Positions 16,791 through 28,610 of a DNA stretch of 48,735 bases are shown here, one piece after another. Within the stretch, counting starts at the first letter, position 1. Every line of letters starts with the position of its first letter. A model generated the notes under the pieces. It searched no databases. It had not been told where the DNA came from and saw only the letters and a list, made by a program, of their open reading frames with translations. This DNA is from Actinomycetota bacterium (lineage in GTDB: Bacteria; Actinomycetota; Thermoleophilia; Solirubrobacterales; 70-9). The position numbers and the translations under genes are program-made. The DNA is taken from assembly GCA_018268415.1 (NCBI GenBank), contig JAFDWO010000155.1:1-48735 (forward strand), written 5' to 3'.

Positions 16791-18575
16791 ATGGAGGGTA
16801 GGGGGACCGATTCGAAGACGCTGGCGGACCTGTTGGTCCGTTCGGCCGAGATGTACGGCGCGCACCCGGCGGTGCGCTTCAAGGAAGGCGACGCCTGGGT
16901 CGATCGCAGCTTCCAGCAGGTGCTGGAGATCGTCAGGCCCTTGGCGCTGGGCCTGGTCGCGCTCGGGGTCGAGAAGGGCGACCGCGTCTCGATCCTCGGC
17001 AACACGCGCCCCGAGTGGACCTACTTCGACTATGCGGCGCTCTCGATCGGCGCCACGGTGGTGCCGATCTACCAGACCAACTCGCCCGAGGAGTGCGCCT
17101 ACGTCCTCGAGAACTCCGACGCCAAGGTCGTCGTGGTCGAGAACGACGAGCAGCTGGCGAAGATCCGCGAGGTCCGCGCCGGCCTGCCGCACCTGGAACA
17201 GATCGTGATGATGGTCGGCGGCGCCGACGACGCCCTGTCGAGCGAGGAGCTCGCGGCGAAGGGTGCGGAGGTCGACGCCGCGGTCTTCGAGCAGCGGATC
17301 GCCGCCGTCACCCCTGCCGACATCTGCACCTTCATCTACACCTCGGGCACGACCGGGCCGCCGAAGGGCTGCATCATCAGCCACGGCAACTACCGCGCGA
17401 TGCTCGACATGGTCAACGCGACGAGCGTGATCGAAGAGGACGACGTCACCTACCTCTACCTGCCGCTCGCCCACTCCTTCGCCCTGCTGGTGCAGCTGGG
17501 CAGCTTCGACCTCGGCGCGACCCTCGCCTATTGGCAAGGCGATCCGAACAAGATCATGGCCGACCTGGCCGAAGTGAAACCGACCTACTTCCCGTCGGTG
17601 CCGCGGATCTTCGAGAAGATCTACACCGCCGCCAACAGCGGCATGGAGAAAGCCGGAGGCCTCAAAAAAGTCATCTTCGACTGGTCGATCAAGGTCGGCG
17701 AACGAACGCGCGCGGCGGAACGCTCCGGGCGCAAGCCGGGCTGGCTGCTGCAGCGCGAGCACGCCTTCGCCGACAAGAAAGTCCTCTCCAAAATCCGCGG
17801 CCTGTTCGGCGGCAAGGTCCGCCTCGCGGTCTCCGGCGCGGCGCCGATCAACCCCGACATCCTGCGCTTCTTCGACGCCGCCGGCGTCCTCGTGGTCGAG
17901 GGTTGGGGGATGACCGAGACCTCGACCGCGGCGACCGTCGCCGCCGAGGACGACTTCAAGTTCGGCACGATCGGCAAGCCGTTCCCGGGCTGCGAGGTGA
18001 AGATCGCCGCCGATGGCGAGATCCTCGTCCACGGCCCGAACGTCTTCCAGGGCTACCACAAGAACCCCGAGGCGACGGCCGAGACGATCGTCGACGGCTG
18101 GCTCCACACCGGTGACATCGGCGAGATCGATGACGAAGGCTTCATCAAGATCACCGGCCGCAAAAAGGACATCATCATCACCGCGGGCGGCAAGAACATC
18201 ACCCCGGCCAACCTCGAGGCGGAGATCCGCCAACATCAGCTCGTCTCCCAGTGCGTCGTGGTCGGCGATCGTCGCCCCTACCTGGTGGCGCTGGTCACCC
18301 TCGACCCCGAAGAAGCGGTCGCCTACGCCAAGGACCATGGCCTCCCCGAGAACCCGGCCCAACTGGCGACCAACCCAGAGATCCGCAAGGTGATCGAAGC
18401 CCACGTCGAGGAGATCAACCAGAAATTCGCCCGCGTCGAGCAGGTGAAGAAGGTCGCCATCCTCCCCCGCGATTTGACCCAGGAAGACGGCGAGCTGACG
18501 CCGACCCTGAAGGTCAAACGCGCCGTGGTGACCCAGAAGCACGAGAAAGAGATCGAAGAGCTCTACGCGGCGTAG
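16791..18575 (+). CDS. Long-chain acyl-CoA synthetase (AMP-binding, FadD15-like)
   Basis: A 594-residue ANL-superfamily adenylating enzyme. The phosphate-binding loop is TFIYTSGTTGPPKGCIISHG. Other family blocks are YLPLAHSFALLVQLGSFDLG, the adenine motif VEGWGMTETSTAATVA, the hinge region DGWLHTGDIGEIDDEGFIKI then TGRKKDIIITAGGKNITPAN, and the catalytic Lys region TPTLKVKRAVV near the end. It activates a fatty acid to acyl-CoA for degradation or lipid synthesis. Length and motifs match the bacterial/mycobacterial FadD15 type. ATG 16791 follows TAGACT by 9 nt, so it may also have its own leaderless promoter. A hairpin follows the stop. Confidence 0.95.
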   Translation: MEGRGTDSKTLADLLVRSAEMYGAHPAVRFKEGDAWVDRSFQQVLEIVRPLALGLVALGVEKGDRVSILGNTRPEWTYFDYAALSIGATVVPIYQTNSPEECAYVLENSDAKVVVVENDEQLAKIREVRAGLPHLEQIVMMVGGADDALSSEELAAKGAEVDAAVFEQRIAAVTPADICTFIYTSGTTGPPKGCIISHGNYRAMLDMVNATSVIEEDDVTYLYLPLAHSFALLVQLGSFDLGATLAYWQGDPNKIMADLAEVKPTYFPSVPRIFEKIYTAANSGMEKAGGLKKVIFDWSIKVGERTRAAERSGRKPGWLLQREHAFADKKVLSKIRGLFGGKVRLAVSGAAPINPDILRFFDAAGVLVVEGWGMTETSTAATVAAEDDFKFGTIGKPFPGCEVKIAADGEILVHGPNVFQGYHKNPEATAETIVDGWLHTGDIGEIDDEGFIKITGRKKDIIITAGGKNITPANLEAEIRQHQLVSQCVVVGDRRPYLVALVTLDPEEAVAYAKDHGLPENPAQLATNPEIRKVIEAHVEEINQKFARVEQVKKVAILPRDLTQEDGELTPTLKVKRAVVTQKHEKEIEELYAA

Positions 18576-18587
18576 CCGCTCCGCCCC

Positions 18588-18628
18588 AGCTGTTCTTTAT
18601 GGTGCCGTGAGGACCAAAAGGAACAGCT
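18588..18628. terminator. Bidirectional hairpin terminator between acyl-CoA ligase and patatin genes
   Basis: The arms AGCTGTTCTTTATGGT (18588-18603) and ACCAAAAGGAACAGCT (18613-18628) pair over 16 bp with one mismatch and one G-T pair around a 9-nt loop. The right arm overlaps the patatin stop codon. It lies between convergent genes and has no external T-run. Its core GCTGTTCTTTATGG is also found in the hairpin at 36274-36322. Confidence 0.65.
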
Positions 18629-19877
18629 AACCGGCCTCGCCGCTCTGGCGGAGCAGCACCGAGGTCGTCTGCTCGAGCACGCGGCGCCAGGCGGAGGTCT
18701 CTTCGGGCTCGACTTCCTCGGCCGCCGCGACCACGCGACGCAGACGGCGCTCGGAGATCTCGAGACCGTGTTTGGCGGCGATCTCGGCGTAACGGTCGTA
18801 GTCCTGGGCGAGGGTCGCAGTGACCGATTCGAAGCCGTGGCGGGCGATTTCAAGGCGGTGGCCGTAGTCCATGATCGGCGTGCCGAACATCAGCTCGTCG
18901 TTCTCCTCCGGCTCCAACAGGAGAATGTCGACGCCCGGGTACCGCTCTTGCCACTGTTCCACCGCCTGGTGGAGGCGGGCGTGGGCGATCAGGCGGAAGA
19001 CCTGGTTGCCGATCGCCGGCATCCCCATGTCGGAGACGCGACGGACACGACTGCCGAACATCGTCGGGATCGTCTTCTCGAAGTCGTTGATGTAGGGGAC
19101 GAGCGGGTTGACGACGACGATGAACTTCGCCCCCGCCTCGACCGCGATGTCGACGTTGGTGGTCGAGAGGACGCCCCCGTCGACCAGTTGGCGACCCTTC
19201 AGCTCGATCGGCTTGTAGACGATCGGCAGCGCGGTCGAGCATTCGACCGCCTTGGAGATCGGCACGTCGCGCCAGTCCTCGCTGCCGAAGACGATCCGCT
19301 CGCAGGTATCGAGGTCGGTCGCGGTCAGGTAGAGCTCCGGGTCGACGACGCGGAAGTCGTTGGTGCGACCGCCGTCGGTGAGCACCTCGGCCACGTAGTC
19401 GCCGATCCCGCTGCCGTTGTAGAGGCCGGTAGGCAGGTTCTCGGCCAAGGCGACGCCGAGGTCGATCGCCGACAGGTCCTTGATCTGCACCAGTGCCTTC
19501 ACCGCTTCGGCGCCACGGAAGGGCAACGCGAGGCCCCGCTTGATGAAGCCCATGTAGTTGGGCCGGAGCATCTTGCCCAGGTCGAGGTCGTCGAGCTCGG
19601 AATCGACCTGGGTGTTGATCACCTGCATCATCTCGTCGGGAGTGATCCCGTTCGCCAGCATCGAGGCGACGAACGACCCGGCGCTGGTGCCGACGTAGAC
19701 GTCAAAGTTGTTGACGGTGCTGTTGACCGCCAGCAGGTCGAGGGCCCGCAGCGCGCCGATCTCGTAGACGCCACCGGTGAAGCCGCCGCCACCGAGCACC
19801 AGCGCGGTCTTCGACGGCTTTTTGCGGCGGCGCGCTTTGCGGCGCGGTTTCGACTCTATGTCGACCACTTTGCCCAC
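18627..19877 (-). CDS. Patatin-like phospholipase
   Basis: A 416-residue patatin-family lipid acyl hydrolase. It has a basic N-terminus (KPRRKARRRKKPSK), the oxyanion loop ALVLGGGGFTGGVYEIGALR, the nucleophile elbow GTSAG (Ser65), and the catalytic Asp in LVDGGVLSTTNVDIA. The C-terminal part includes a hydrophobic helix pair and a basic helix SERRLRRVVAAAEEVEPEE. GTG 19877 is used because the reading MGKVVDIESK starts there. It is convergent with the acyl-CoA ligase, which could reactivate released fatty acids (inference), and divergent from the PBP4-type gene. No signal peptide is seen, so it probably acts on the cytoplasmic face of the membrane. Confidence 0.92.
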   Translation of the reverse strand: MGKVVDIESKPRRKARRRKKPSKTALVLGGGGFTGGVYEIGALRALDLLAVNSTVNNFDVYVGTSAGSFVASMLANGITPDEMMQVINTQVDSELDDLDLGKMLRPNYMGFIKRGLALPFRGAEAVKALVQIKDLSAIDLGVALAENLPTGLYNGSGIGDYVAEVLTDGGRTNDFRVVDPELYLTATDLDTCERIVFGSEDWRDVPISKAVECSTALPIVYKPIELKGRQLVDGGVLSTTNVDIAVEAGAKFIVVVNPLVPYINDFEKTIPTMFGSRVRRVSDMGMPAIGNQVFRLIAHARLHQAVEQWQERYPGVDILLLEPEENDELMFGTPIMDYGHRLEIARHGFESVTATLAQDYDRYAEIAAKHGLEISERRLRRVVAAAEEVEPEETSAWRRVLEQTTSVLLRQSGEAG

Positions 19878-19973
19878 GGGAGTACCGGGAAGTATCCCCG
19901 ATCAGACCGGCGGCGCCGCCGGATCGGCCCGACCAGGCCGCTACCTTCCGTCGCGTCGGTGTTGGTAGGGACG

Positions 19974-21218
19974 ATGAGAAAGGTGTTGATAGCGGCCCTC
20001 GTGGCCTCCCTCGGGCTGCTCCTGGCGCTCGCGGGACCGGCCGCGGCAGCCAACTCCTGCGGCCAGATGACGGCCTGGCTGAAGGCGGGAGGCGGCTCCC
20101 AGAGCGGCCTGATGGTGGTCGACACGGAAACCGAAGAAGTCGTCTGCGCCGTGGGCGCGGAAAAGATGTTGCCGCTGGCCTCGAACACGAAGCTGTTCAC
20201 CACCGCGACGGCGCTGAGCAAGCTTGGCCCGACCTCGACCATCCCGACCAAGGTCCTCACCGATGGCACCGTCGACGCGAACGGCGTCCTCCACGGCAGC
20301 CTCTACCTGCAGGGTGCAGGCGACCCGACGCTCGGCACGCCCACCTTCTACAACAGCTACCTGGCGGGTCTCGGGACCAACATCTTCGCCCTCGTCCCCC
20401 AGCTGAAGCGGGCCGGGATCAAAGCCGTGACCGGCCGCCTCTACGGCGACGACACGATCTTCGACCGCAAACGCGGCGTCGCCGACTCGGGCTACGCGAC
20501 CTCGGTCTACATCGGCCCGCTCTCCGGTCTCGACTTCAACTCCGGCTTCGCCGGCAGCACCAGCTCCAGCCACTTCTCCTCCGACCCGGCGAAGCTGGCG
20601 ACGCAGACGCTCGACAACAGCATGCGCCGCGCCGGGATCCGCGTCAGCCCGACGATCGCCCTCCGCAGGACGCCCCCGAGCGCCAAGCCGGTCGCCGTGG
20701 TCCGCTCGCCGACGATCGACGAAATCGTCAACACCACCGACGTCTACTCCGACAACTTCTTCGCCGAGATGCTGGAGAAGCTGCTCGGGGCGCGGTTCGG
20801 CGGCGCCGGGACGACCGCCGCCGGAACCCGCGTGGTCGAGGAATATGCCCGCAGCATGGGCTCCGACATCCAGCAGGTCGATGGTTCCGGGCTCACGCGC
20901 TCGAACCTCGCCTCCGCCCAGGACGTGGTGAAGCTGCTGCTCGGGGTCAACAAGAGCCCGATCGGCGAACAGTTCATCCAGGACCTCGCCCTCTCCGGCA
21001 AGGAGGGGACGACCGCCGGCCGGATGAAGGGCACCGCCGCCTATGGCCGCTGCCGCCTCAAGACCGGCACCCTGACCGGCGTCAGCAACCTCTCCGGCTA
21101 CTGCTTCAACACCAGCGGCAAGGTGATGGCCTTCTCCACCCTGATGGGAAGCGTCGCCGGCACCGAAACCGCGCACTACTACCAAGACAAGATCGCCGGC
21201 GCCGTCGCGTCCTATTGA
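19974..21218 (+). CDS. dacB: D-alanyl-D-alanine carboxypeptidase/endopeptidase, PBP4 type (S13)
   Basis: A 414-residue secreted penicillin-binding protein. Residues 1-26 are a signal peptide (VLIAALVASLGLLLALAGPA then AAA). The three active-site motifs are SNTK (Ser70, Lys73, in LASNTKLFTTATAL), SDN (VYSDNFFAEMLEKLL) and KTG (CRLKTGTLTGVSNLSGYC). The 414-residue length is near that of S13 enzymes. It trims D-Ala from peptidoglycan peptides or cuts cross-links. ATG 19974 has GGTAGGG upstream. The long frame running in from 18768 is shadow inside patatin. The gene is followed directly by the first large non-coding hairpin array. Confidence 0.93.
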   Translation: MRKVLIAALVASLGLLLALAGPAAAANSCGQMTAWLKAGGGSQSGLMVVDTETEEVVCAVGAEKMLPLASNTKLFTTATALSKLGPTSTIPTKVLTDGTVDANGVLHGSLYLQGAGDPTLGTPTFYNSYLAGLGTNIFALVPQLKRAGIKAVTGRLYGDDTIFDRKRGVADSGYATSVYIGPLSGLDFNSGFAGSTSSSHFSSDPAKLATQTLDNSMRRAGIRVSPTIALRRTPPSAKPVAVVRSPTIDEIVNTTDVYSDNFFAEMLEKLLGARFGGAGTTAAGTRVVEEYARSMGSDIQQVDGSGLTRSNLASAQDVVKLLLGVNKSPIGEQFIQDLALSGKEGTTAGRMKGTAAYGRCRLKTGTLTGVSNLSGYCFNTSGKVMAFSTLMGSVAGTETAHYYQDKIAGAVASY

Positions 21219-21477
21219 GGGCGGGGCCCGGCCAAGCGACGGCCGGGCGTGATTCGCGGGCAGGGCGTGATTCGCGGGCAGGGCGGCGAGCCGAGGCGCG
21301 GCGCGGCCCGCGGGCCCCGGGCGGTCCGAGTTCCGTCGAGGGCCCGACCGTGGCGACCGTCCGACTTGCGCCGCGGCGGCGCGCGGCGGCGTGATCTCGG
21401 CCCGGACGGCCGTCCGAGATGCCTGGGGCCGCGTGGCGGCGCGACCCCGCCCGACCACCCCGCCCCTCCAGGACCGC

Positions 21478-21522
21478 TCCGCGGTTCCTTATGCGCCTCA
21501 TAGGCGCATAAGGAACCGCGGA
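21478..21522. repeat. Hairpin H1 of array 1
   Basis: A 21-bp perfect stem, TCCGCGGTTCCTTATGCGCC then T, with a 3-nt loop CAT. The core GTTCCTTATG resembles the GTTCTTTATGG stems at 18588 and 36274. There is no counterpart in array 2. Confidence 0.85.
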
Positions 21523-21775
21523 AGGGACGGGCCGTCAAGGAGGGACGGGCGCAACCCCGGACGGGGTGGCCGTCCGGGGTGCGGCGCGGGCGCCCGTTGC
21601 GGCGCGACCCGGGCCCCCCCGCCCGTCTGAGTTTGCGGCGCCCGAGTGGCGATGCGGAGCGGCCCACAGCCCCCGCGCCCGTCCGAGATGCGGCGCGGGG
21701 GAGCGTGGCGGCCGTCCGGGATGCCCCGCGGGGCGCGTGGAGGCCCGGCCCCGACCCCCGCACCCGTCCGAGATG

Positions 21776-21833
21776 GTCCCGGGCGCCTCATGGCGCTCCT
21801 GGCAGGCTGTGAGCGCCATGAGGCGCCCGGGAC
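21776..21833. repeat. Hairpin H2 of array 1
   Basis: A 23-bp perfect stem (GTCCCGGGCGCCTCATGGCG then CTC) closes a 12-nt loop CTGGCAGGCTGT (21799-21810). The stem is identical to that in array 2 (31249-31306). The loop is the exact reverse complement of the H5 loop in the same array. Confidence 0.9.
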
Positions 21834-22024
21834 GGGAGGGGGTCGTGAAAAAGACGACGTAGGGACGGGAGGGGTCGTGAAAAAGGCGGGACAGGGAATG
21901 AGGAGAGACACAGGGACGTCACGAGGTCGGACTTCCGTGACGGGTCCGTGCGGGAGGGGCCACACCCCGCCCCGATCGGTCACGAAGACGCCGGGAACGT
22001 CACCCTTTCCGCAACCTTCGGTCC

Positions 22025-22055
22025 GTTCCCGGGCCGGAGAAGAGGGCCCGGGAAC
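22025..22055. repeat. Hairpin H3b of array 1
   Basis: GTTCCCGGGCC (22025-22035) pairs with GGCCCGGGAAC (22045-22055), 11 bp, with a 9-nt loop. Its last two bases are shared with the left arm of H3, so the two structures compete; the same overlap occurs in array 2. Confidence 0.8.
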
Positions 22056-22105
22056 GCCTTCCGTACTTTGACCCTGCCATGGCAGGGTCAAAGTACGGAA
22101 GGCGT
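22054..22105. repeat. Hairpin H3: 52-bp perfect palindrome
   Basis: Positions 22054-22105 are a perfect palindrome with no spacer, with arms ACGCCTTCCGTACTTTGACC then CTGCCA. In array 2 the equivalent stem (30944-30995) has a compensatory C-G to G-C change. Long spacer-free palindromes are normally unstable in genomes, which argues for selection or recent spread. Confidence 0.9.
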
Positions 22106-22297
22106 CCGTGAGCGTTGGACAACACGGGAGGAGGCGTGGAGTTCCCACGGTCTCCGTCACGTGGGCCCGGTCCGGTGAGGGTCCCGTCACACTCGCGACC
22201 TTCCCGACGTCTCCGTGACCAGATCCCTCCTCCGTGACGGTCCCGTCACACCTTCCGGCCCCCGGAGGCCGGGATCGGGGGGGTCCGTGGGACGCGC

Positions 22298-22332
22298 GTC
22301 TGGTTTTGGTTGCTGAGCAACCGAAACCAGAC
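22298..22332. repeat. Hairpin H4 of array 1
   Basis: GTCTGGTTTTGGTTGCT (22298-22314) pairs with AGCAACCGAAACCAGAC (22316-22332), 17 bp including one G-T pair, with a minimal loop. It is absent from array 2, where the surrounding block C is present without it. It is notably less GC-rich than its surroundings. Confidence 0.8.
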
Positions 22333-22562
22333 ACGGAGATCCTTGAGTGATGGCGAAGGGTGGGAGGAAGGGTGACGTTCCCGGCATCTTCGTGACGGGG
22401 TCTCCCTTCGGTGACGGTCCCGTGACGGATCGGTCGCACCCTCCGGCCCCCGGGGTCGGGATCGGGAGGGTCCGTGGGGGCGCCGTGTCCCTCGCGTGAG
22501 GGATCCGGCGCACCCTCCCGCGGGGGGCCTTCCGTGCTTCCGCCGCCCGCTCCCCGCACCCC

Positions 22563-22614
22563 CGGCCGTCTCGGCCACGGCCACAGCCTGCCAGGGCCGT
22601 GGACGAGACGGCCG
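22563..22614. repeat. Hairpin H5 of array 1
   Basis: A 20-bp stem with one mismatch (CGGCCGTCTCGGCCACGGCC) closes the 12-nt loop ACAGCCTGCCAG (22583-22594). This loop is the reverse complement of the H2 loop. The counterpart in array 2 is at 30610-30661. Confidence 0.88.
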
Positions 22615-22813
22615 CATCCCTTTCCGCCATGGGCGACAGCTTCAGGGGGCCTCATCCCTTTCGCCCTTCGGGCGACGCTCGAGGGGGCCGGGGCCTTTCC
22701 CGCGGGCGACAGCTTGAGGGCCCATCCCATCCCTCCGGGGCGCCAGCCTCCCCGGGGACCATCCCTTCCCACCCGGACCACCCCTCGGCGCGAATCCAGC
22801 CGGGCTTCACCGA

Positions 22814-25737
<2,924 letters not shown>

Positions 25738-25805
25738 GAACTCGATTCTAGGTGGCGCGACGACGGCGCCCGGCGCGACCCCGGATGTCGGCGATACTGC
25801 CGCCC

Positions 25806-26561
25806 GTGACGACCGTCCGCCTCGACATCGAATACGACGGCGCCGGCTTCCACGGCTGGGCCCGCCAGCCGGGCCTGCGGACCGTGCAAGGGGTGCTCGA
25901 GGCCGCCCTGGCACAGGTACTGCGCGAGGAGATCCAGCTGACCGTGGCGGGCCGCACCGACACCGGCGTCCACGCCCTGGGGCAGGTGGCGAGCTTCGAC
26001 ACCGAGGCCACCCTGCCGCCGGACCTGGCGCGCAACCTGAACGGGGTGACCCCCGAGGACGTCGCCGTCCGCCGCGCCGCCACCGTCGCCGCGGGCTTCG
26101 ACGCCCGCCGTGATGCCCGCTCGCGGTCCTACCTCTACCGGGTGGCGCCGACCCGGGCGCCGAGCCCGTTCGAGCGCGGCCGCGCCCTCTGGTGGCCGCA
26201 CCAGGTAGACCGCGAGGCGCTCGACGCCTGCGCCGCGGCGCTCGTCGGCACCCACGACTTCACCGCCTTCACCCCCACCCAGACCGACCACGTCCGCTTC
26301 GACCGCGACGTCCTCGCCGCGAGCTGGCGGGACGAACCGAGCGCCTGGGGCACCGCCGAGCTCCTTGCCTTCCGCATCACCGCCGACGCCTTCATGCGCA
26401 GCATGGTCCGGGCCCTGGTCGGCACGATGCTGGAGGTAGCGAGCTCCCGCCGCACGGTCGAGAGCTTCAGAACCCTCCTCGAGGGCGCACACCGCAATGA
26501 GGCAGGCGACACCGCCCCACCCCACGCTCTCTACCTGGAGAGCGTCGGCTACGACGGGTAG
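25806..26561 (+). CDS. truA: tRNA pseudouridine(38-40) synthase
   Basis: TruA makes pseudouridine at positions 38-40 of the tRNA anticodon arm. The product, about 251 residues, has the N-terminal TVRLDIEYDGAGFHGWARQP, the catalytic Asp in LTVAGRTDTGVHALGQVASF, and the C-terminal FMRSMVRALVGTMLEV. GTG 25806 is chosen because it matches the family N-terminus and follows GATACT by 7 nt; an ATG at 25785 is in frame and possible. In many bacteria truA follows rplQ in the same direction. Here it is inverted and ends tail-to-tail with rplQ with no gap (26561/26562). Confidence 0.95.
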   Translation: MTTVRLDIEYDGAGFHGWARQPGLRTVQGVLEAALAQVLREEIQLTVAGRTDTGVHALGQVASFDTEATLPPDLARNLNGVTPEDVAVRRAATVAAGFDARRDARSRSYLYRVAPTRAPSPFERGRALWWPHQVDREALDACAAALVGTHDFTAFTPTQTDHVRFDRDVLAASWRDEPSAWGTAELLAFRITADAFMRSMVRALVGTMLEVASSRRTVESFRTLLEGAHRNEAGDTAPPHALYLESVGYDG

Positions 26562-26915
26562 CTAGACCAGCTCGAGGTAGACCATCTCGGTCGAGTCGCT
26601 GCGACGCGGACCGAGCTTGACGATGCGGGTGTAGCCGCCGGGGCGCTCCGAGTACCGGGGCGCCACCTCGTCGAACAGCTTGTGGACGATGAACTTGTCG
26701 TTGTGCAGGGCCGCGAGGGCCTGGCGACGAGCGTGCAGATCGCCCCGTTTGGCGAGCGTGATCAGCTTCTCGACGTCGGGTTTGACCGCCTTGGCCTTGG
26801 CCTGGCTGGTTTCGATCCGCTCATGCTCGATCAGCTGCTTGGACAGGTTCGAGAGCAGCGCTTTCCGTTCGGCGGAGTCACGACTCAGCTTGTTGCGCTT
26901 CTTGTTGTGCCGCAC
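26562..26915 (-). CDS. rplQ: 50S ribosomal protein L17
   Basis: L17 lies near the peptide exit tunnel on the large subunit. The 117-residue product reads MRHNKKRNKLSRDSAERKAL, LIEHERIETSQAKAKAVKPD and ends RYSERPGGYTRIVKLGPRRS then DSTEMVYLELV, all conserved. It is the last gene of the alpha operon, 46 nt after rpoA. The stop codon is directly opposed to that of convergent truA, so there is no intergenic terminator. Confidence 0.98.
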   Translation of the reverse strand: MRHNKKRNKLSRDSAERKALLSNLSKQLIEHERIETSQAKAKAVKPDVEKLITLAKRGDLHARRQALAALHNDKFIVHKLFDEVAPRYSERPGGYTRIVKLGPRRSDSTEMVYLELV

Positions 26916-26961
26916 CGTTTCTCCTCCGCCGCTCTCGTACCGGGTCCTAGATTAGATCGCT

Positions 26962-27945
26962 TCAGTCCTGCTGGAGATCGAGGCCGCGGGCGTGCAGCGT
27001 CTCGATCACTTCCTCGATCGACTTCGAGCCGAAGTTCGGAATCGCGTTCAATTCCGCGCGCGACTTGCGCACCAGGTCGCCGACCGTCTGCACCCCCGCC
27101 CGCTTCAGGCAGTTGTAGGAGCGAACACCGAGTTCGAGCTCCTCGATCAGGATCTCGTCAAGGCCGTTGGCGGCGGCACCGTCACCGGCCGCGCCGTTCG
27201 AGGCGAGGCCGTCGGCGGGAAGGGCGGCGACCGGCTCGCGCGCGGTCAGTTCCTCGACCCGGTCGGCGTCGGTGAAGATCGCCAGGCTCTTGATCAGGAT
27301 CTCGGAGGCCTCGCGGAGCGCCGCGCCCGGCTCGATCGAGCCGTCGGTCTCAAGGTCGAGCTCGAGCTTGTCGAAGTCGGTCCGCTGGCCGACGCGGGCG
27401 CCGGAGACGGCGTAGGACGCGCGCCGGATCGGCGAGAAGATCGAGTCGATCGGGATCACGCCGATCGGCTGCTCGTCCGACTTGTTCTCTTCGGCGGGCG
27501 AGTAACCACGGCCGCGGCCGATGGTCAGGTAGACCTCGAGTTTGGTTTTTTTCTCGAGCGTCGCGATCGGCGCCTCGGGGTTGAGGATCTCGACGCCGGA
27601 GGGCAGGTCGATGTCCTTCGCCTTCACCTCGCCGGGGCCGGTCGCCACCAGCGGCGCCTCGACCTCATCGGCATCGGTGTGCATGCGGACGACGAGGTCC
27701 TTCAGGTTCAGGACGATGTCGGTGACGTCCTCCTTGACGCCCGGGACGGTCGAGAACTCGTGCGCGACCCCCTCGATGCGGACGCTCGTGATCGCGGCGC
27801 CGCCCAGGGAGGAGAGCAGGACGCGACGGAGGCTGTTGCCGAAGGTGTAGCCGAAGCCCTTGTCGAGCGGCTCGATGGTGAAGGTGCCGCGGCGATCATC
27901 GACTTTCTCGGCGGTGATTCTGGGGACCTGGAAATCAGTGGTCAT
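26962..27945 (-). CDS. rpoA: DNA-directed RNA polymerase alpha subunit
   Basis: Scaffold of RNA polymerase assembly and contact for regulators. The 327-residue product has the N-terminal domain (FTIEPLDKGFGYTFGNSLRR then VLLSSLGGAAITSVRIEGV), the second half of the dimerisation domain, a flexible linker rich in Gly, Ala and Asn (about 238-258), and the C-terminal domain (LELGVRSYNCLKRAGVQTVG, NAIPNFGSKSIEEVIETL). It sits between rpsD and rplQ, the standard alpha operon order. Confidence 0.98.
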   Translation of the reverse strand: MTTDFQVPRITAEKVDDRRGTFTIEPLDKGFGYTFGNSLRRVLLSSLGGAAITSVRIEGVAHEFSTVPGVKEDVTDIVLNLKDLVVRMHTDADEVEAPLVATGPGEVKAKDIDLPSGVEILNPEAPIATLEKKTKLEVYLTIGRGRGYSPAEENKSDEQPIGVIPIDSIFSPIRRASYAVSGARVGQRTDFDKLELDLETDGSIEPGAALREASEILIKSLAIFTDADRVEELTAREPVAALPADGLASNGAAGDGAAANGLDEILIEELELGVRSYNCLKRAGVQTVGDLVRKSRAELNAIPNFGSKSIEEVIETLHARGLDLQQD

Positions 27946-27989
27946 GAGTTCCTTACGTTGCTTCTTTTCTGAATTGCGTCTGGTCCGGA

Positions 27990-28610
27990 CTACTTGGAGT
28001 ACAGCTCGACGATCAGCTGCTCCTGGACCGGCGCCGAGATCTCTGAACGCTCGGGGTAGCGCAGGACCTTGGCGGTCAGGGCGTCGTGGTCGGCCTGCAA
28101 CCAGGCCGGCACGGTCGAAACCAGTTCCGTCGCGCGACGGACCGTGTCAGTCGCGCCGGAGTCCGGTTTGATCGAGATGATGTCCTCGGGACGCACCTGG
28201 TACGAAGGGATGTCGACACGACGGCCGTTGATCAGCCAGTGGCCGTGGTTGATCAGCTGCCGGGCCTGACGGCGCGAGGCGGCGAAGCCGAGGCGCACGA
28301 GCACGTTGTCGAAGCGGGACTCGAGCAACCGCAGCAGGTTCTCGCCGGTGACGCCGTCCTGGCGCGAGGCGTGTTCGTAGTAGGAGCGGAACTGTTTCTC
28401 CAGCACCTGGTAATAGCGGCGCGCCTTCTGCTTCTCGCGCAGCTGTAGGCGGTACTCGCTCTGCCGCAGGCGGCCGCGGCCGTGCTCGCCGGGCGGGTAG
28501 GAGCGACGCTCGACGCCGCACTTGTCGGTGAAGCAGCGCTCACCCTTGAGGAAGAGCTTCTGGCCCTCGCGCCGGCACTGCTTGCACTGCGGGGAGGTGT
28601 CGCGGGCCAC
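27990..28610 (-). CDS. rpsD: 30S ribosomal protein S4 (zinc-binding form)
   Basis: S4 starts 30S assembly at the 16S 5' domain. The 206-residue product carries four Cys (9, 12, 26, 31) in the zinc-type N-terminus and the S4 RNA-binding domain ([20 protein letters not shown] then [20 protein letters not shown]). The start is GTG 28610, which shares one nucleotide with the rpsK stop codon. The next gene, rpoA, starts 44 nt downstream. Confidence 0.98.
   Translation of the reverse strand: MARDTSPQCKQCRREGQKLFLKGERCFTDKCGVERRSYPPGEHGRGRLRQSEYRLQLREKQKARRYYQVLEKQFRSYYEHASRQDGVTGENLLRLLESRFDNVLVRLGFAASRRQARQLINHGHWLINGRRVDIPSYQVRPEDIISIKPDSGATDTVRRATELVSTVPAWLQADHDALTAKVLRYPERSEISAPVQEQLIVELYSK

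Larger units (their letters stand above)
21219..22813. repeat. Array 1: non-coding, hairpin-rich repeat element between dacB and ligA
   Basis: About 1.6 kb with no supported gene. From left to right it holds block A (degenerate CCGTCCGAGATG-type repeats) with hairpin H1 inside it, hairpin H2, block B (GGGACGGGAGGGGTCGTG repeats), overlapping hairpins H3b and H3, block C (CGTGACGG and CCCGATCCCGGCC-type repeats) with hairpin H4, hairpin H5, and block D (GGGCGACAGCTT repeats). A 28-bp inverted repeat with one mismatch (21979-22006 and 22369-22396) encloses H3b to H4. The same blocks and hairpins, without H1 and H4, recur in opposite orientation at 30337-31624. Both copies sit between convergent genes. 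Open frames are long on several strands here only because of GC content. Confidence 0.85.

Noticed and set aside
18768..19973. Long N-terminal extension of the PBP4-type gene in frame from 18768
   Set aside because: It lies antisense to patatin; the signal peptide and ribosome site place the start at 19974.
21498..22781. 427-codon minus-strand frame covering array 1, with partly similar frames in array 2 (30421-30903, 31066-31524)
   Set aside because: Similarity follows DNA identity and switches frame between copies; large palindromes run through it; composition is Pro/Gly/Arg low-complexity. I read the region as non-coding.
21219..22813. Integron attC sites or a cassette array
   Set aside because: The hairpins are perfect and unrelated to each other, without attC core sites, and there are no cassette genes or integrase.
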